Positions 54,801 to 61,443 of a DNA stretch of 64,000 bases are shown one piece after another. Each line of letters begins with the position of its first letter. Position 1 is the stretch's first letter. This stretch comes from Bradyrhizobium sp. BTAi1 (GTDB taxonomy: Bacteria; Pseudomonadota; Alphaproteobacteria; Rhizobiales; Xanthobacteraceae). The stretch covers positions 4,979,501 to 5,043,500 of the forward strand of contig NC_009485.1 in NCBI RefSeq assembly GCF_000015165.1. Reading direction: 5' to 3'. A model generated the notes under the pieces. It saw only the letters and a list, made by a program, of their open reading frames with translations. It was not told the DNA's origin and did not search any database. Both the position numbers and the translations under genes were made by a program.

Positions 54801-55330
54801 GCATCGTGGGCCCCGTCGAGAACACGACGATCGTGCGGACCCAGCTCGAACCCGAGCTGTCGTTCCGCGAGATGCTTCGGCGCGTCCGCGACAGCCTGCT
54901 GGACGCGCATGCCCGGCAGGAGCTGCCGTTCGAAACCCTGGTCGCGGAGTTTTCCGGCGCGGCCGAGCTCGACCTGGCGGCGCTCACGCAAGTGTATTTC
55001 ATCTTCCAGAACGCGATTCCGAAGCCGTTCGAGCTGTCCGGACTCGACGTGCAGCGTTTCGACAGCGCAACGGCCGAGGGCCGGCCCGTGCTGCCCGTCG
55101 ACAGCGCCTACCTGACCATCATGGTCGAGGAGTTGCCGACCGGGCTCACCGGCGCCTGCATCTACAAGCCGGACCAGCTCAGCGAAAAAAACGTGACGTC
55201 CTGGCTCGATGACTATTTGGCGATCCTGGCAGACGGCGCCGATCGGCCGGACACTCCGCTTCACCTCCTGCCAGCCTCGCGCTTGGTTGGCCAAGCCGAC
55301 CATCACACCAGGCAAAGCCAGGCCGAATAG
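48827..55330 (+). CDS. Nonribosomal peptide synthetase, A-T-C-A-T-C
   Basis: A 2167-residue synthetase. A1 (about 20-510) resembles acyl-CoA/oxalate-CoA ligases, with LTSGSTAQPK near 182, LVHAHGL and GRINKADIINRGGQK. T1 has Ser573 in GADSLT. C1 (about 630-1060) has H762-H763-LIT-D767-G. A2 (about 1100-1560) has YTSGSTGEPKG at 1242 and NAYGATE. T2 has Ser1643 in GGHSLL. C2 (about 1690-2130) has H1842-H1843-VIV-D1847-G. There is no thioesterase, reductase or epimerase. In A2 the residue aligned with Asp235 of PheA is Val1288, so a standard alpha-amino acid is unlikely. No phosphopantetheinyl transferase, MbtH or exporter gene is adjacent. Confidence 0.95.
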   Translation: MSNVPATSSAATTSGVQPQFCSLADALAHYGRVQPDRLAILAPDRIALTYGGLWQRTTEIIAELRGFGLGARDRVAVVLPNGADAAVATVAVACGAVCVPLHAGFSSDEVRRALSDLEITALLTCPGIESVSRSVAYAMAIPVIDLSFRADAAIGSFDLTCPAPRPAVTCDMPQPSDDAFVLLTSGSTAQPKLVPLTQAGICHSAYSAGVALALAPHDRLINVQPLVHAHGLISGLLTALASGSSVVCPPEFDAAAFLDWLAAFEASWYTAVPPIHRALIAAAHRRKDAVKTRLRLIRSASSSLPTSVLDELESLFGVPVIETYGMTEAASQIAANPLERRKPGSVGKPAGAAIAIMDDQGRVLAAGQRGEVVLQGPAITRGYYKNETATRAAFRDGWFRTGDLGYLDSDGYLFLLGRINKADIINRGGQKVSPREVENALMRHPDVAEAVVFPIPHTRLGEDVAAAVIARPQHKIDIKKLRRFASERLARFKVPGLIRVVTAFPKDADGRVVRGELAGQLSIAAPRSHIHRGGQLVPARSETEWQLASMWADLLGLNEIGVNEDVFALGADSLTITQLIARLRARYDAEISFKDIFDAPTVAALAERVEMLRDHAGAQRLQTASAPEQSGPLSLQQQRIHLLAAIDPDPSRYHVISGLMLTGPLDIGALDASIASVCDRHETLRSIFPDQQGEVRQTVTPRHPSIERCDLRAVPQSGQMAAVRTHMLDLLRSPFEIETTPPVHIQLLQLGDQQHVLLVKLHHLITDGWSHRLFFDELERLYNGYCHGKPCRLDELPQQYRHFVQWQRAWLATPAAEAQLSHWRRRLEGLTELPLRTDRPRPEQWTGRGARIPVRLSAKLSERLRSFSRANHASLFMTLLGTFQCLLCRYTDHHDIAVGSLIANRSQLEIERLIGMFANAIVLRTDLTGDPTFREVLKRVRDVTLEAYRHQELPIEELLRTLRLPRRLDRNPLFRVMFILQKAAKPLALENLSARAIDPDPGIARSDLVLELIDDGGALGGWLEYSSELFEATTIERMVGHFRTLLEQVIAAPDLPFSELPLLSPAEQRHLVEGWTPTSATPANSDDVLTRFARQVERAPAAPAVSCGETKLSYAGLAQRAEAIAGGLQRTPISDGDIVVLFAERSVDYVAALIAVQQTGAAFLPLDPSLPALRLTKILRHSAARIVLATQRSAAALRAALADLPRTAQPDVLLLDDIAPPKTTRAVPASPRSPASLACVIYTSGSTGEPKGAMIAQRGMVNHLLSKIADLGLSSGDVVAQTSPQSFVIAIWQCLAPLMVGAQVHIIGDHDVQDQARLVHEMAREGTTVLEIVPSQLRAFLQPAPDAATTRALGQLRALIATGESLAPDLCEDWFRHFPQVPLINAYGATECSDDVATHRMVAPPSASSTVPIGRPIANVRLHVLDRHLQPVPIGIAGELYVGGVAVGLGYLNDPGQTRSRFLPDPYSPDSSARLYRTGDLARWRADGTLECFGRVDQQVKVRGCRVELEEIEHALAQHPAVRAAAILARDTRYGDTQLTAYIVAADGQPPAVDDLNGFARSRLPAHMIPAGYVMLDQLPVTAHGKLDRTALAALGSLPATTGGDHVAPRTPTEQLLAGIWVDVLGCGECGVTSNFFDLGGHSLLAGRVLARVASTLGVSLPIRTLFEASTIEALALRVDQARATAAPQTLQVQWRSDQRTVISIQQDQIVRTERDLPGLPQFNLPYAYRLRGPLDARALAASLVDVIRRHPSLRTSFHSVDAAPEPQVLDSAAITSVLETETIAIPAPPGDKRARTLMLKKAELRIAQEAWRPFDLARAPLLRARLLRFGPDDHVLVLIMHHVIVDGWSMGVLFEEIAALYAAHIGGREASLPTPVVAFSEFAAWQAKWCISAAAARQLADWTHRLRGASPLFNAPAGQAGEQPSPRVATAAFHLPRRLIDRLTRLSHGDGATIFMALMAGFKAMLMARTGRGDICVGTTMANRFERWTERIVGPVENTTIVRTQLEPELSFREMLRRVRDSLLDAHARQELPFETLVAEFSGAAELDLAALTQVYFIFQNAIPKPFELSGLDVQRFDSATAEGRPVLPVDSAYLTIMVEELPTGLTGACIYKPDQLSEKNVTSWLDDYLAILADGADRPDTPLHLLPASRLVGQADHHTRQSQAE

Positions 55331-55374
55331 CCCAGGACCATGCATCGGCTGCATCGCGACGACGTTGAGAACCG

Positions 55375-55404
55375 TGCCGCGCGGGCCATGCTCCCCGCGC
55401 GGCA
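55375..55404. terminator. Strong GC hairpin between convergent NRPS and azoreductase genes
   Basis: TGCCGCGCGGG (55375-55385) and CCCGCGCGGCA (55394-55404) are perfect 11-bp inverted arms around an 8-base loop. No T run follows on either strand. Lying between two converging stop codons, it probably limits read-through in both directions. Confidence 0.55.
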
Positions 55405-55419
55405 GCCGTGTGGATCCCA

Positions 55420-56046
55420 TCAGAACCGCGTCGCGAGCTCGACGAGCCTGCGGTGCGCCTGCTCGCGTGCCGTATGGATGCGCTCGGTCGGTCCGCTGGT
55501 CGGGCCGATCGCGACAAACGTCACGTCGCGAATGCCCATGAAACGAAGGCTCTCGCGGAGATAGGGCGTTGCGTGATCGGTCCGGCCGCGGCTCATGCCG
55601 GTCGAGAAATCGCCGCCGCTCGCCAGGACCACCAGCGTCGGACGATCCTTCAGCAGCGGCAGATAGCCGCGGGCCGGATCGAACCGGAAGGTGAGGCCCG
55701 GCTGATTGACGATGTCGAGCCAGTGCTTGAGCTTATACGGGATGCCGAAATTCCACATCGGCGTCGAGATCACGACGCGCTCGGCGAGGTCGAGCCGCAC
55801 CGCCATGCGCTCGGCCATCGCGAACGCCGCGCGCTGGCTGTCGGTGAAAGCGCGCCCGCCCATCCGGGCGTATTTGGCTTGCAGGATCTCGCCGTCAAAC
55901 TCCGGCAACTGCTCGCGCCACAGGTTGACCTCATCGACGTCCCAGCCGGGCCGCGCCTGTCTGAAGCGATCGAGAAAGGCACGCGCGCCGGCGCTGGACT
56001 CGGAGTCCCCGCGCGGCGAGGCGATCAGATGAAACAGCTTGGGCAT
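55420..56046 (-). CDS. FMN-dependent NADH-azoreductase/quinone reductase (AzoR family)
   Basis: A 208-residue flavodoxin-like reductase with the FMN-binding SPRGDSESSAGARAFLD loop, TPMWNFGIPYKLKHWLDIVNQPGLTF and VLASGGDFSTGM. AzoR enzymes reduce quinones and azo compounds by two-electron transfer from NAD(P)H. Its start lies three bases from the stop of the SMP-30/isochorismatase fusion gene, so it is the distal gene of the catabolic operon. A role in handling quinone-type products is possible. Confidence 0.9.
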   Translation of the reverse strand: MPKLFHLIASPRGDSESSAGARAFLDRFRQARPGWDVDEVNLWREQLPEFDGEILQAKYARMGGRAFTDSQRAAFAMAERMAVRLDLAERVVISTPMWNFGIPYKLKHWLDIVNQPGLTFRFDPARGYLPLLKDRPTLVVLASGGDFSTGMSRGRTDHATPYLRESLRFMGIRDVTFVAIGPTSGPTERIHTAREQAHRRLVELATRF

Positions 56047-56049
56047 GTC

Positions 56050-57651
56050 TCACCCCAGCGCCTTGATCACCGCATCGGCCCGGGTCACCACGGCGACGTT
56101 CTGGAGCGCAAAGTTGATCGACGCGCGGTGCCAGTCGGCGTTCATGGTCGAGCAGCAGTCTTCCGGCACCACCATGAAGTAGCCCTTGTCGGCACCGGTG
56201 CGCGCGGTGTGCTCGACCGACATGTTGGTCCAGGCCCCGGTGTTGATGAGGATGTCGCGGCCGGTGGCCTTCAGGATGGTCTCGAGCCGGGTGCCCTCCC
56301 AGGCGCTCATCCGCATCTTCTCGACCACGAAGTCCCCGCTTCGCGGCTCGAGGCCCGGCACCGGCGCTGCGCCCCAGCTGCCGCGCACCAGCGCCTTGCT
56401 ATCGACCAGCCCCTCGAACAGCGGCGCGTTCAAGGTCACGCCGGGCGCGCCGGGCTCGACCACGAACCAGACGTGGATGATGACCACGCCGCAAGCGCGG
56501 GCGACCTCGGCAAGGCGCCGCACATTGTCGACGACGCGCTGCTGCTTGGCATGACCGGGGGCACCAGAATCGGCGAAGGCGCCGCCATCCATGATCACGT
56601 CATTCTGCAGGTCCTGGATGATCATGGCGCAGCGGCGCGGATCGAGCTGCATGTCGCCGGAGGCCAGCTGCGGCGCCGCTGGCGCGCTTGCGGAGCTTGC
56701 GCTCGATGCAGCCGAACCCGCCGTCGCCGCCCCGCGAGACCGTGCGCCCATGTAAGGCTCGTGGCGCGGACCGACCTTGGTCGCGATCGCATAGACCGAA
56801 TGCGTGGCGGTGAGATAGAGCGTGCGAAAATCCGCACCGCCCCAGGCCAGATTGGCGACCAGTTCCGGCACGCGCACCTTGCCGAGCAGTTCGCCGGTGG
56901 GGGCATAGACCCAGACGCCGCCGGGCGCGGTCACCCAGACATTGCCGCGCTGGTCGCATTTCATGCCATCGGGAACGCCCGGCTCCAGTTCGGAGCGAAT
57001 GCCGCTGGCGAAGACGCGGCCATTCGACAGCCCGCCATCGCTGCCGAGGTCGAAGACGCGGATCAATGCCTGCACGGTGTCGTTGACATAGAGCAGCCGT
57101 TCGTCGGGCGAGAAGCACAACCCGTTCGGCTGATCGAACAGATAACGGTCGACCAGCAGCCGCGGCGCGCCGCCGCCGGGCGGCACGCGATAGACGCCCT
57201 GGAAACCGAGCTGGCGCGGCCGCTCAACGCCATAGACCGGCATGCGGCCATACCAGGGGTCGGAGAAGTAGATCGCACCGCTGGAATGGACGCAGACATC
57301 GTTCGGACTGTTGAGCTCCTGGTTCTCGACATGCGACGCCACAATCTCCCGCCGGCCGTCGGGACGCTCGCGCACCAGGGACGATGTCGCGTGCTCGCAG
57401 ACGATCAAATTGAGGTCGGCATCATAGGTCATGCCGTTGCATTTGTTCGACGGCCGCCGCATCTCGACCACGCCGCGCGTCGCATCCCAGCGGCGGCGGA
57501 CGTCGGCCGGCATGTCGGAAAACAGCAGGTACTGCTCGATCGGATGCCAGATCGGTCCTTCGGTGAAATCGAAGCCAGTCGCGACCTGCGCCACAGGTGC
57601 GTAGGGATCGATCAGGCTCTCGAACTCACTGCGCAAGGTCACGTGGGTCAT
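56050..57651 (-). CDS. Fusion protein: SMP-30/gluconolactonase domain plus isochorismatase-fold domain lacking the catalytic Cys
   Basis: A 533-residue two-domain protein. Residues 1-300 form an SMP-30/lactonase beta-propeller with metal ligands in FTEGPIW, NSPNDVCV and PDGMKCD. An Ala/Ser-rich linker (about 305-330) leads to an isochorismatase-like hydrolase (about 335-530). In that domain Asp347 (IIQDLQND) and Lys445 (VEKMRMS) of the triad are present, but the Cys normally in TNxCVExTAR is Ser478 (TNMSVEHTAR). The propeller should open a lactone; the second domain may use a different mechanism or bind only. It lies between the lactonase and azoreductase genes. Confidence 0.9.
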   Translation of the reverse strand: MTHVTLRSEFESLIDPYAPVAQVATGFDFTEGPIWHPIEQYLLFSDMPADVRRRWDATRGVVEMRRPSNKCNGMTYDADLNLIVCEHATSSLVRERPDGRREIVASHVENQELNSPNDVCVHSSGAIYFSDPWYGRMPVYGVERPRQLGFQGVYRVPPGGGAPRLLVDRYLFDQPNGLCFSPDERLLYVNDTVQALIRVFDLGSDGGLSNGRVFASGIRSELEPGVPDGMKCDQRGNVWVTAPGGVWVYAPTGELLGKVRVPELVANLAWGGADFRTLYLTATHSVYAIATKVGPRHEPYMGARSRGAATAGSAASSASSASAPAAPQLASGDMQLDPRRCAMIIQDLQNDVIMDGGAFADSGAPGHAKQQRVVDNVRRLAEVARACGVVIIHVWFVVEPGAPGVTLNAPLFEGLVDSKALVRGSWGAAPVPGLEPRSGDFVVEKMRMSAWEGTRLETILKATGRDILINTGAWTNMSVEHTARTGADKGYFMVVPEDCCSTMNADWHRASINFALQNVAVVTRADAVIKALG

Positions 57652-57668
57652 GGCTACGCCTCACGCCT

Positions 57669-58517
57669 TTACGCCGGAAACCAGTGACGCTGCGGCAGCG
57701 ACTGCACGACCGGGCCCGGCACCTGGTCGTGCAGCCGCCCCGTCACCATTCCGCCCTCGATCTTGGCTGGCCGATCATGCACCGGCAGCAAATAGCGCGA
57801 GCTCGACAGCAGCTTCTTGATCGCGGCTTTCTCGGCGCGCTTGCTGGTGCCGTGATTGCCTGTCGTGCGCGGCTCGCCGTCCTGGATCTCGTTGAACGGC
57901 GTCACGATCTGGTCGTTGAAATCGTAAATGACGTCGCCGCAGATCGTGGCGATGCCGTCAGCGGTGTGGACGTGGATGTTCATCGAGCCCTCGGTGTGGG
58001 CATTGGCCGCCTCGCAATACACGCCGGGCATCAACTCGATCGCGCCGGTGAGCTCCAGGTCGAGGAAGCGCAGCGCGCTCTTGGTATGCAGCCGGTCGAT
58101 CAGATGCTTGATGTCGGGCGCCGGATATTGCGGATGCATCAGCCCGGAGACGGAATATTCCAGCTCGCGGCGGTTCAGCACCACCGTAGTGTTCATCGGG
58201 AACAGATCGTCCTTGCCGGCATGATCGATGTGCAGATGGGTGTGGCAGACATAGCGGACATCGCCCATGCGGACGCCGTGCCGCGCCAGCTGGTTCTCGA
58301 TCATGTTCTCGTGGTACTGCAGCCCGCGCATGCCCAAGGTCTCCATGATCTGGTTGGAGCGGTAGCCGGTATCGACCACGACCGGATAGGGCCCGCCCAG
58401 GATCAGGAAGCCGAGCGTCAGCACGCGGCGGGTGCGGCCGCAGTCGCGGCCGAGCACCAGGAAGCTCGATTCCAGCTCGATATCACCATAGTCGAGGATC
58501 TTGATTTCCAGCGCCAT
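57669..58517 (-). CDS. Metallo-beta-lactamase-fold lactonase (N-acyl-homoserine-lactonase family)
   Basis: A 282-residue MBL-fold hydrolase with the dinuclear zinc motif HTHLHIDHAG, the later metal His in AANAHTEGSMNIHV, Asp in CGDVIYDF and a C-terminal VHDRPA. The family includes quorum-quenching AHL lactonases such as AttM/AiiA. In this operon, however, it more likely hydrolyses a lactone intermediate. It follows the amidohydrolase gene by 39 bases and precedes the fusion gene by 17. Confidence 0.88.
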   Translation of the reverse strand: MALEIKILDYGDIELESSFLVLGRDCGRTRRVLTLGFLILGGPYPVVVDTGYRSNQIMETLGMRGLQYHENMIENQLARHGVRMGDVRYVCHTHLHIDHAGKDDLFPMNTTVVLNRRELEYSVSGLMHPQYPAPDIKHLIDRLHTKSALRFLDLELTGAIELMPGVYCEAANAHTEGSMNIHVHTADGIATICGDVIYDFNDQIVTPFNEIQDGEPRTTGNHGTSKRAEKAAIKKLLSSSRYLLPVHDRPAKIEGGMVTGRLHDQVPGPVVQSLPQRHWFPA

Positions 58518-58556
58518 GAGCGTTCCCTGTTGCGTTTGGTGTCGTTGCGCGGGGCG

Positions 58557-59444
58557 TCATCCAAGCCGATAGATCCGCCGCGCGGTCTCTCCCATCACCT
58601 GCGCCCGCGCATGCGCATCAAGATCCTGGATTGCAGCCTCATAGGCAGCCACCAGCGCGCGATAGTCTGTCCAGAGCTTTTCGATCGGGAAGTTCGAGCC
58701 GAACAGGCAGCGCTCGGCGCCGAACAGGCCGATCGTCTCGCCTACGATGCCTGCAACATGGCCGGGGTCGTTGCGGCGGATGAAGGTGCCGAGGCCGGAG
58801 AGCTTGCTGACGACGTTGCGGCGGGCGGCGAGCCGCTGCATGCCGGCGCGCCAGGCCTCGCGCCCCGCGGGCGACAGGTCCTCCAGCATGCCGGCGTGCT
58901 GCAGGATGAAGGTGACGGACGGACAGGTCTCCGCCAGCGCGGCGGCGTCGGCCATCTGCCCGGCGAACACCTGCAGATCGAACGACCAACCATAGTCGGC
59001 CAGTCGCGCAACATTGGCACGGATATGGGGATCGTTGCACAGATCGGGCGACGCAGCGAAGCGATACAGCGGATTGTCGTGCCAATGCAGCTGCATGCGC
59101 ACACCGCGGACCAACGGATAGCGGGCGAGCCGATCGAATTGCGGCCGCGCGTCATCAACGGCGAGATCGGCATAGGCGACGATCGCGTGCGGAAAGCCGT
59201 GCTCCTCGGCCGTGCTCTGCACCCAGGCGGCCTCGTCATCGAAACCGTCCTTGGCCCAGTTGGTCTGGACATAGACCGATTGCGTCACGCCGCTGCCGGC
59301 GACGTCGCCGAGATATTCCGCGATCGTGTAGTCGCGCCGAATGGACTCATAGGGTCCGAAGATGCGCGGCTGCATCGGCCCGACCAGCCAAGGCAGATCG
59401 GCCTGGCGCCAGATGTGATGATGCGCGTCGACATATCCGGTCAT
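58557..59444 (-). CDS. Amidohydrolase-2 family hydrolase (PDC hydrolase/fuconolactonase-like)
   Basis: A 295-residue TIM-barrel metal hydrolase of the amidohydrolase-related (PF04909) family. It opens with the metal motif VDAHHHIW, and has VRGVRMQLHWHDNP, FILQHAGMLEDLSP and the final LFGSNFPIEKLW, with the conserved acidic residue replaced by Asn in GSNFP. Relatives hydrolyse lactones such as 2-pyrone-4,6-dicarboxylate or L-fuconolactone. Its start overlaps the stop of the CoxE-like gene (ATGA), showing tight coupling in the operon. Confidence 0.88.
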   Translation of the reverse strand: MTGYVDAHHHIWRQADLPWLVGPMQPRIFGPYESIRRDYTIAEYLGDVAGSGVTQSVYVQTNWAKDGFDDEAAWVQSTAEEHGFPHAIVAYADLAVDDARPQFDRLARYPLVRGVRMQLHWHDNPLYRFAASPDLCNDPHIRANVARLADYGWSFDLQVFAGQMADAAALAETCPSVTFILQHAGMLEDLSPAGREAWRAGMQRLAARRNVVSKLSGLGTFIRRNDPGHVAGIVGETIGLFGAERCLFGSNFPIEKLWTDYRALVAAYEAAIQDLDAHARAQVMGETARRIYRLG

Positions 59445-60559
59445 GCCGCCCTCCTCGGCGCCAGCGACAGCAGATGGGCAACGATGGCCTCGTCGGAGCC
59501 GCCTGGCACGATGTCATCGACGAACGGCGCGATCGCCTGCAACGCTGCGGTCTGCGGCTTGAAGCCGGGTCCCGTCGCCAGCGGCGTCAGCCAGCTCAGG
59601 CGCCAGGCGCGCAGCGACAGCTTCCACACGGCATCGCGGAGCGCCTGGTGGTCGCCGCGCTCCAGCCCATCCGAGATCACCAGCACCGAGGCGCCGCGCG
59701 CGTAGGTCGAGAAGCGCGGCACCGCGAGGAACGCCTGCAGCGCCTCACCGATCCGCGTGCCGCCGTCCCAATCGCTGACGAGATGTGAGGCCGCGAGCAG
59801 CGCCTGCTCGCGCCGCTTCAGCCGCAGCGGAGGCGTCACGCGCGTCAGCCGCGTGCCCAAAGTGAACACCTCGGCTTGCGGAATGGCCTGCACCAGCACA
59901 TGGGCGAGCCGCATGTTGTCCTCGGTGCGCGCCTTCATCGAGCCGGACACGTCGATCAGCAGCAGCAGCCGGCGCAGCCGCGGCCGCCGCCTCAGCCGGC
60001 GCAAGGACAGCACCTCGCCATCATGCCGCACACTCTCGCGCAGGGTTCGGCGCAGGTCGACGAAGCCGCCTTGTCGCGCGCGCATCCGCCGGTGACCGCG
60101 CCGCTTCGGCAGCGTTGCCCGGGCCTGTCGTGCGAGGCGCTGCAAGGCATTGCCGCCGGTCGAGCCGGCAAGGCGCCGCGCGACCAGCGCCTCGGCGCGC
60201 GTCGCCGCCAACCCCGACTCGTTCTGCTCCTCGGCGAGATCGCGGTCGACGGCGCCGTCGCCCTCCTCCTGCAGCCGCACGATGTCGTCACGCTGGTCGG
60301 ACTCGCTGAGGGCCGCAGCTTCAGTGACACCGAAATGGATGTCGAACAGCAGATTGTAGGTCGCGCGCCGCTCCGGCGGCGGGGCCAGGGTCGCCGCCCC
60401 GGCACGGCGGATGTCGTCGAGGGAGGTCGGTCCCAGCAGCGCGATGGCTTCGAGGAACGAAGTGGTCTGCTCCGGTGCGATCGCGAAGCCGTTCCGCCGC
60501 AGCAACGCGGCGAAGGAGATGAAGATCACGACAGCATTGGGCAGGCGAGGCTCGCTCAT
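59441..60559 (-). CDS. coxE: VWA-containing CoxE-like maturation protein
   Basis: A 372-residue CoxE-family protein. The N-terminal part includes VIFISFAALLRRNGFAIAPEQTTSFLEAIALLG, and the C-terminal VWA domain has a complete MIDAS motif (LLLIDVSGSMK) with VFTLGTRLTRVTPPL and LVISDGLERGD. In CO dehydrogenase systems CoxE works with the AAA+ ATPase CoxD in building the Mo/Cu active site. Here it overlaps the moxR-like gene by four bases and lies next to a xanthine-dehydrogenase-type enzyme instead. Confidence 0.88.
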   Translation of the reverse strand: MSEPRLPNAVVIFISFAALLRRNGFAIAPEQTTSFLEAIALLGPTSLDDIRRAGAATLAPPPERRATYNLLFDIHFGVTEAAALSESDQRDDIVRLQEEGDGAVDRDLAEEQNESGLAATRAEALVARRLAGSTGGNALQRLARQARATLPKRRGHRRMRARQGGFVDLRRTLRESVRHDGEVLSLRRLRRRPRLRRLLLLIDVSGSMKARTEDNMRLAHVLVQAIPQAEVFTLGTRLTRVTPPLRLKRREQALLAASHLVSDWDGGTRIGEALQAFLAVPRFSTYARGASVLVISDGLERGDHQALRDAVWKLSLRAWRLSWLTPLATGPGFKPQTAALQAIAPFVDDIVPGGSDEAIVAHLLSLAPRRAA

Positions 60560-61437
60560 GTCATCACCTCCGCCAGCAGCGCATCGAGCCGGGGGGCGAT
60601 GAAGGACAGATCCTCCTCGTCCTTGAGCGCAACGCCAATCGAGCGCTTGAACGCATCAGGCCAGCGCGCGCCGGTCTGGTTCAGCAGCGTCGCGGCCTCG
60701 GCCCAGTCGACCGCTTCGGCGATCCCCGGCGCCTTGCTCAACGGCTCGCGCCTGAGCTTCGCCACCGCCGACACCACTGCGCGCGCAGTCGCCTCGGCCA
60801 CGCTGGAAGCCCGCATCATGACGATGCGCGCCTCGCGCGCCGCGTCGGGATAGTCGATCCAATGGTAGACGCAGCGGCGGCGCAGCGCTTCATGCAGGTC
60901 ACGGGTGCGGTTCGAGGTCAGGACGACGATCGGCCGCTCGGCGGCGCGCACCGTGCCGCGTTCGGGGATCGAAATCTGGAAGTCGGACAGGAATTCGAGC
61001 AGGAACGCTTCGAACTCCTGGTCGGCGCGGTCGATTTCGTCGATCAGCAGCACCGTCGAGTCGGGCGCACGCAGGCAGGCCAGCATTGGCCGTTCGATCA
61101 GAAAACTCTCGCCATAGATGTCGATGCTCTCCTCGCCAGCCTGGCGGATCGCCAGCATCTGACGCGGATAGTTCCACTCGTAGAGCGCCGCCGCGGCGTC
61201 GATCCCCTCATAGCATTGCAGCCGGATCAGCTTGCGGCCGAGCACTGCGGCGATGGCCTTGGCCGCCTCGGTCTTGCCGACGCCGGGCGCGCCTTCCAGC
61301 AGCAGCGGCTTGCCGAGCGCGAGCGCGAGATAGGCCGCGGTCGACAGCCCGTCATCGGCGAGGTAATAGGCCGCGCGCAGCGCCTTCTCCAGCGCCTGCG
61401 GCGAGTCGATGCCGACAATATTGCTGCGGACCACCAT
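60556..61437 (-). CDS. coxD: MoxR/CoxD-like AAA+ ATPase
   Basis: A 293-residue AAA+ ATPase of the MoxR/CoxD group. It has Walker A EGAPGVGKT, Walker B TVLLIDEIDRAD, a sensor-1 VLTSNRTRD and a C-terminal lid. Such ATPases act as chaperones with VWA partners to insert or activate metal cofactors. The gene lies six bases after the C-terminal molybdenum-subunit gene and overlaps the VWA gene, so the set is co-expressed with its presumed client enzyme. Confidence 0.9.
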   Translation of the reverse strand: MVVRSNIVGIDSPQALEKALRAAYYLADDGLSTAAYLALALGKPLLLEGAPGVGKTEAAKAIAAVLGRKLIRLQCYEGIDAAAALYEWNYPRQMLAIRQAGEESIDIYGESFLIERPMLACLRAPDSTVLLIDEIDRADQEFEAFLLEFLSDFQISIPERGTVRAAERPIVVLTSNRTRDLHEALRRRCVYHWIDYPDAAREARIVMMRASSVAEATARAVVSAVAKLRREPLSKAPGIAEAVDWAEAATLLNQTGARWPDAFKRSIGVALKDEEDLSFIAPRLDALLAEVMT

Positions 61438-61443
61438 CTCGCT

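Noticed and set aside
55408..57687. A 759-codon plus-strand frame opposite the azoreductase and fusion genes
   Set aside because: Both minus-strand genes have clear domain motifs and tight operon spacing; the plus-strand frame has none.
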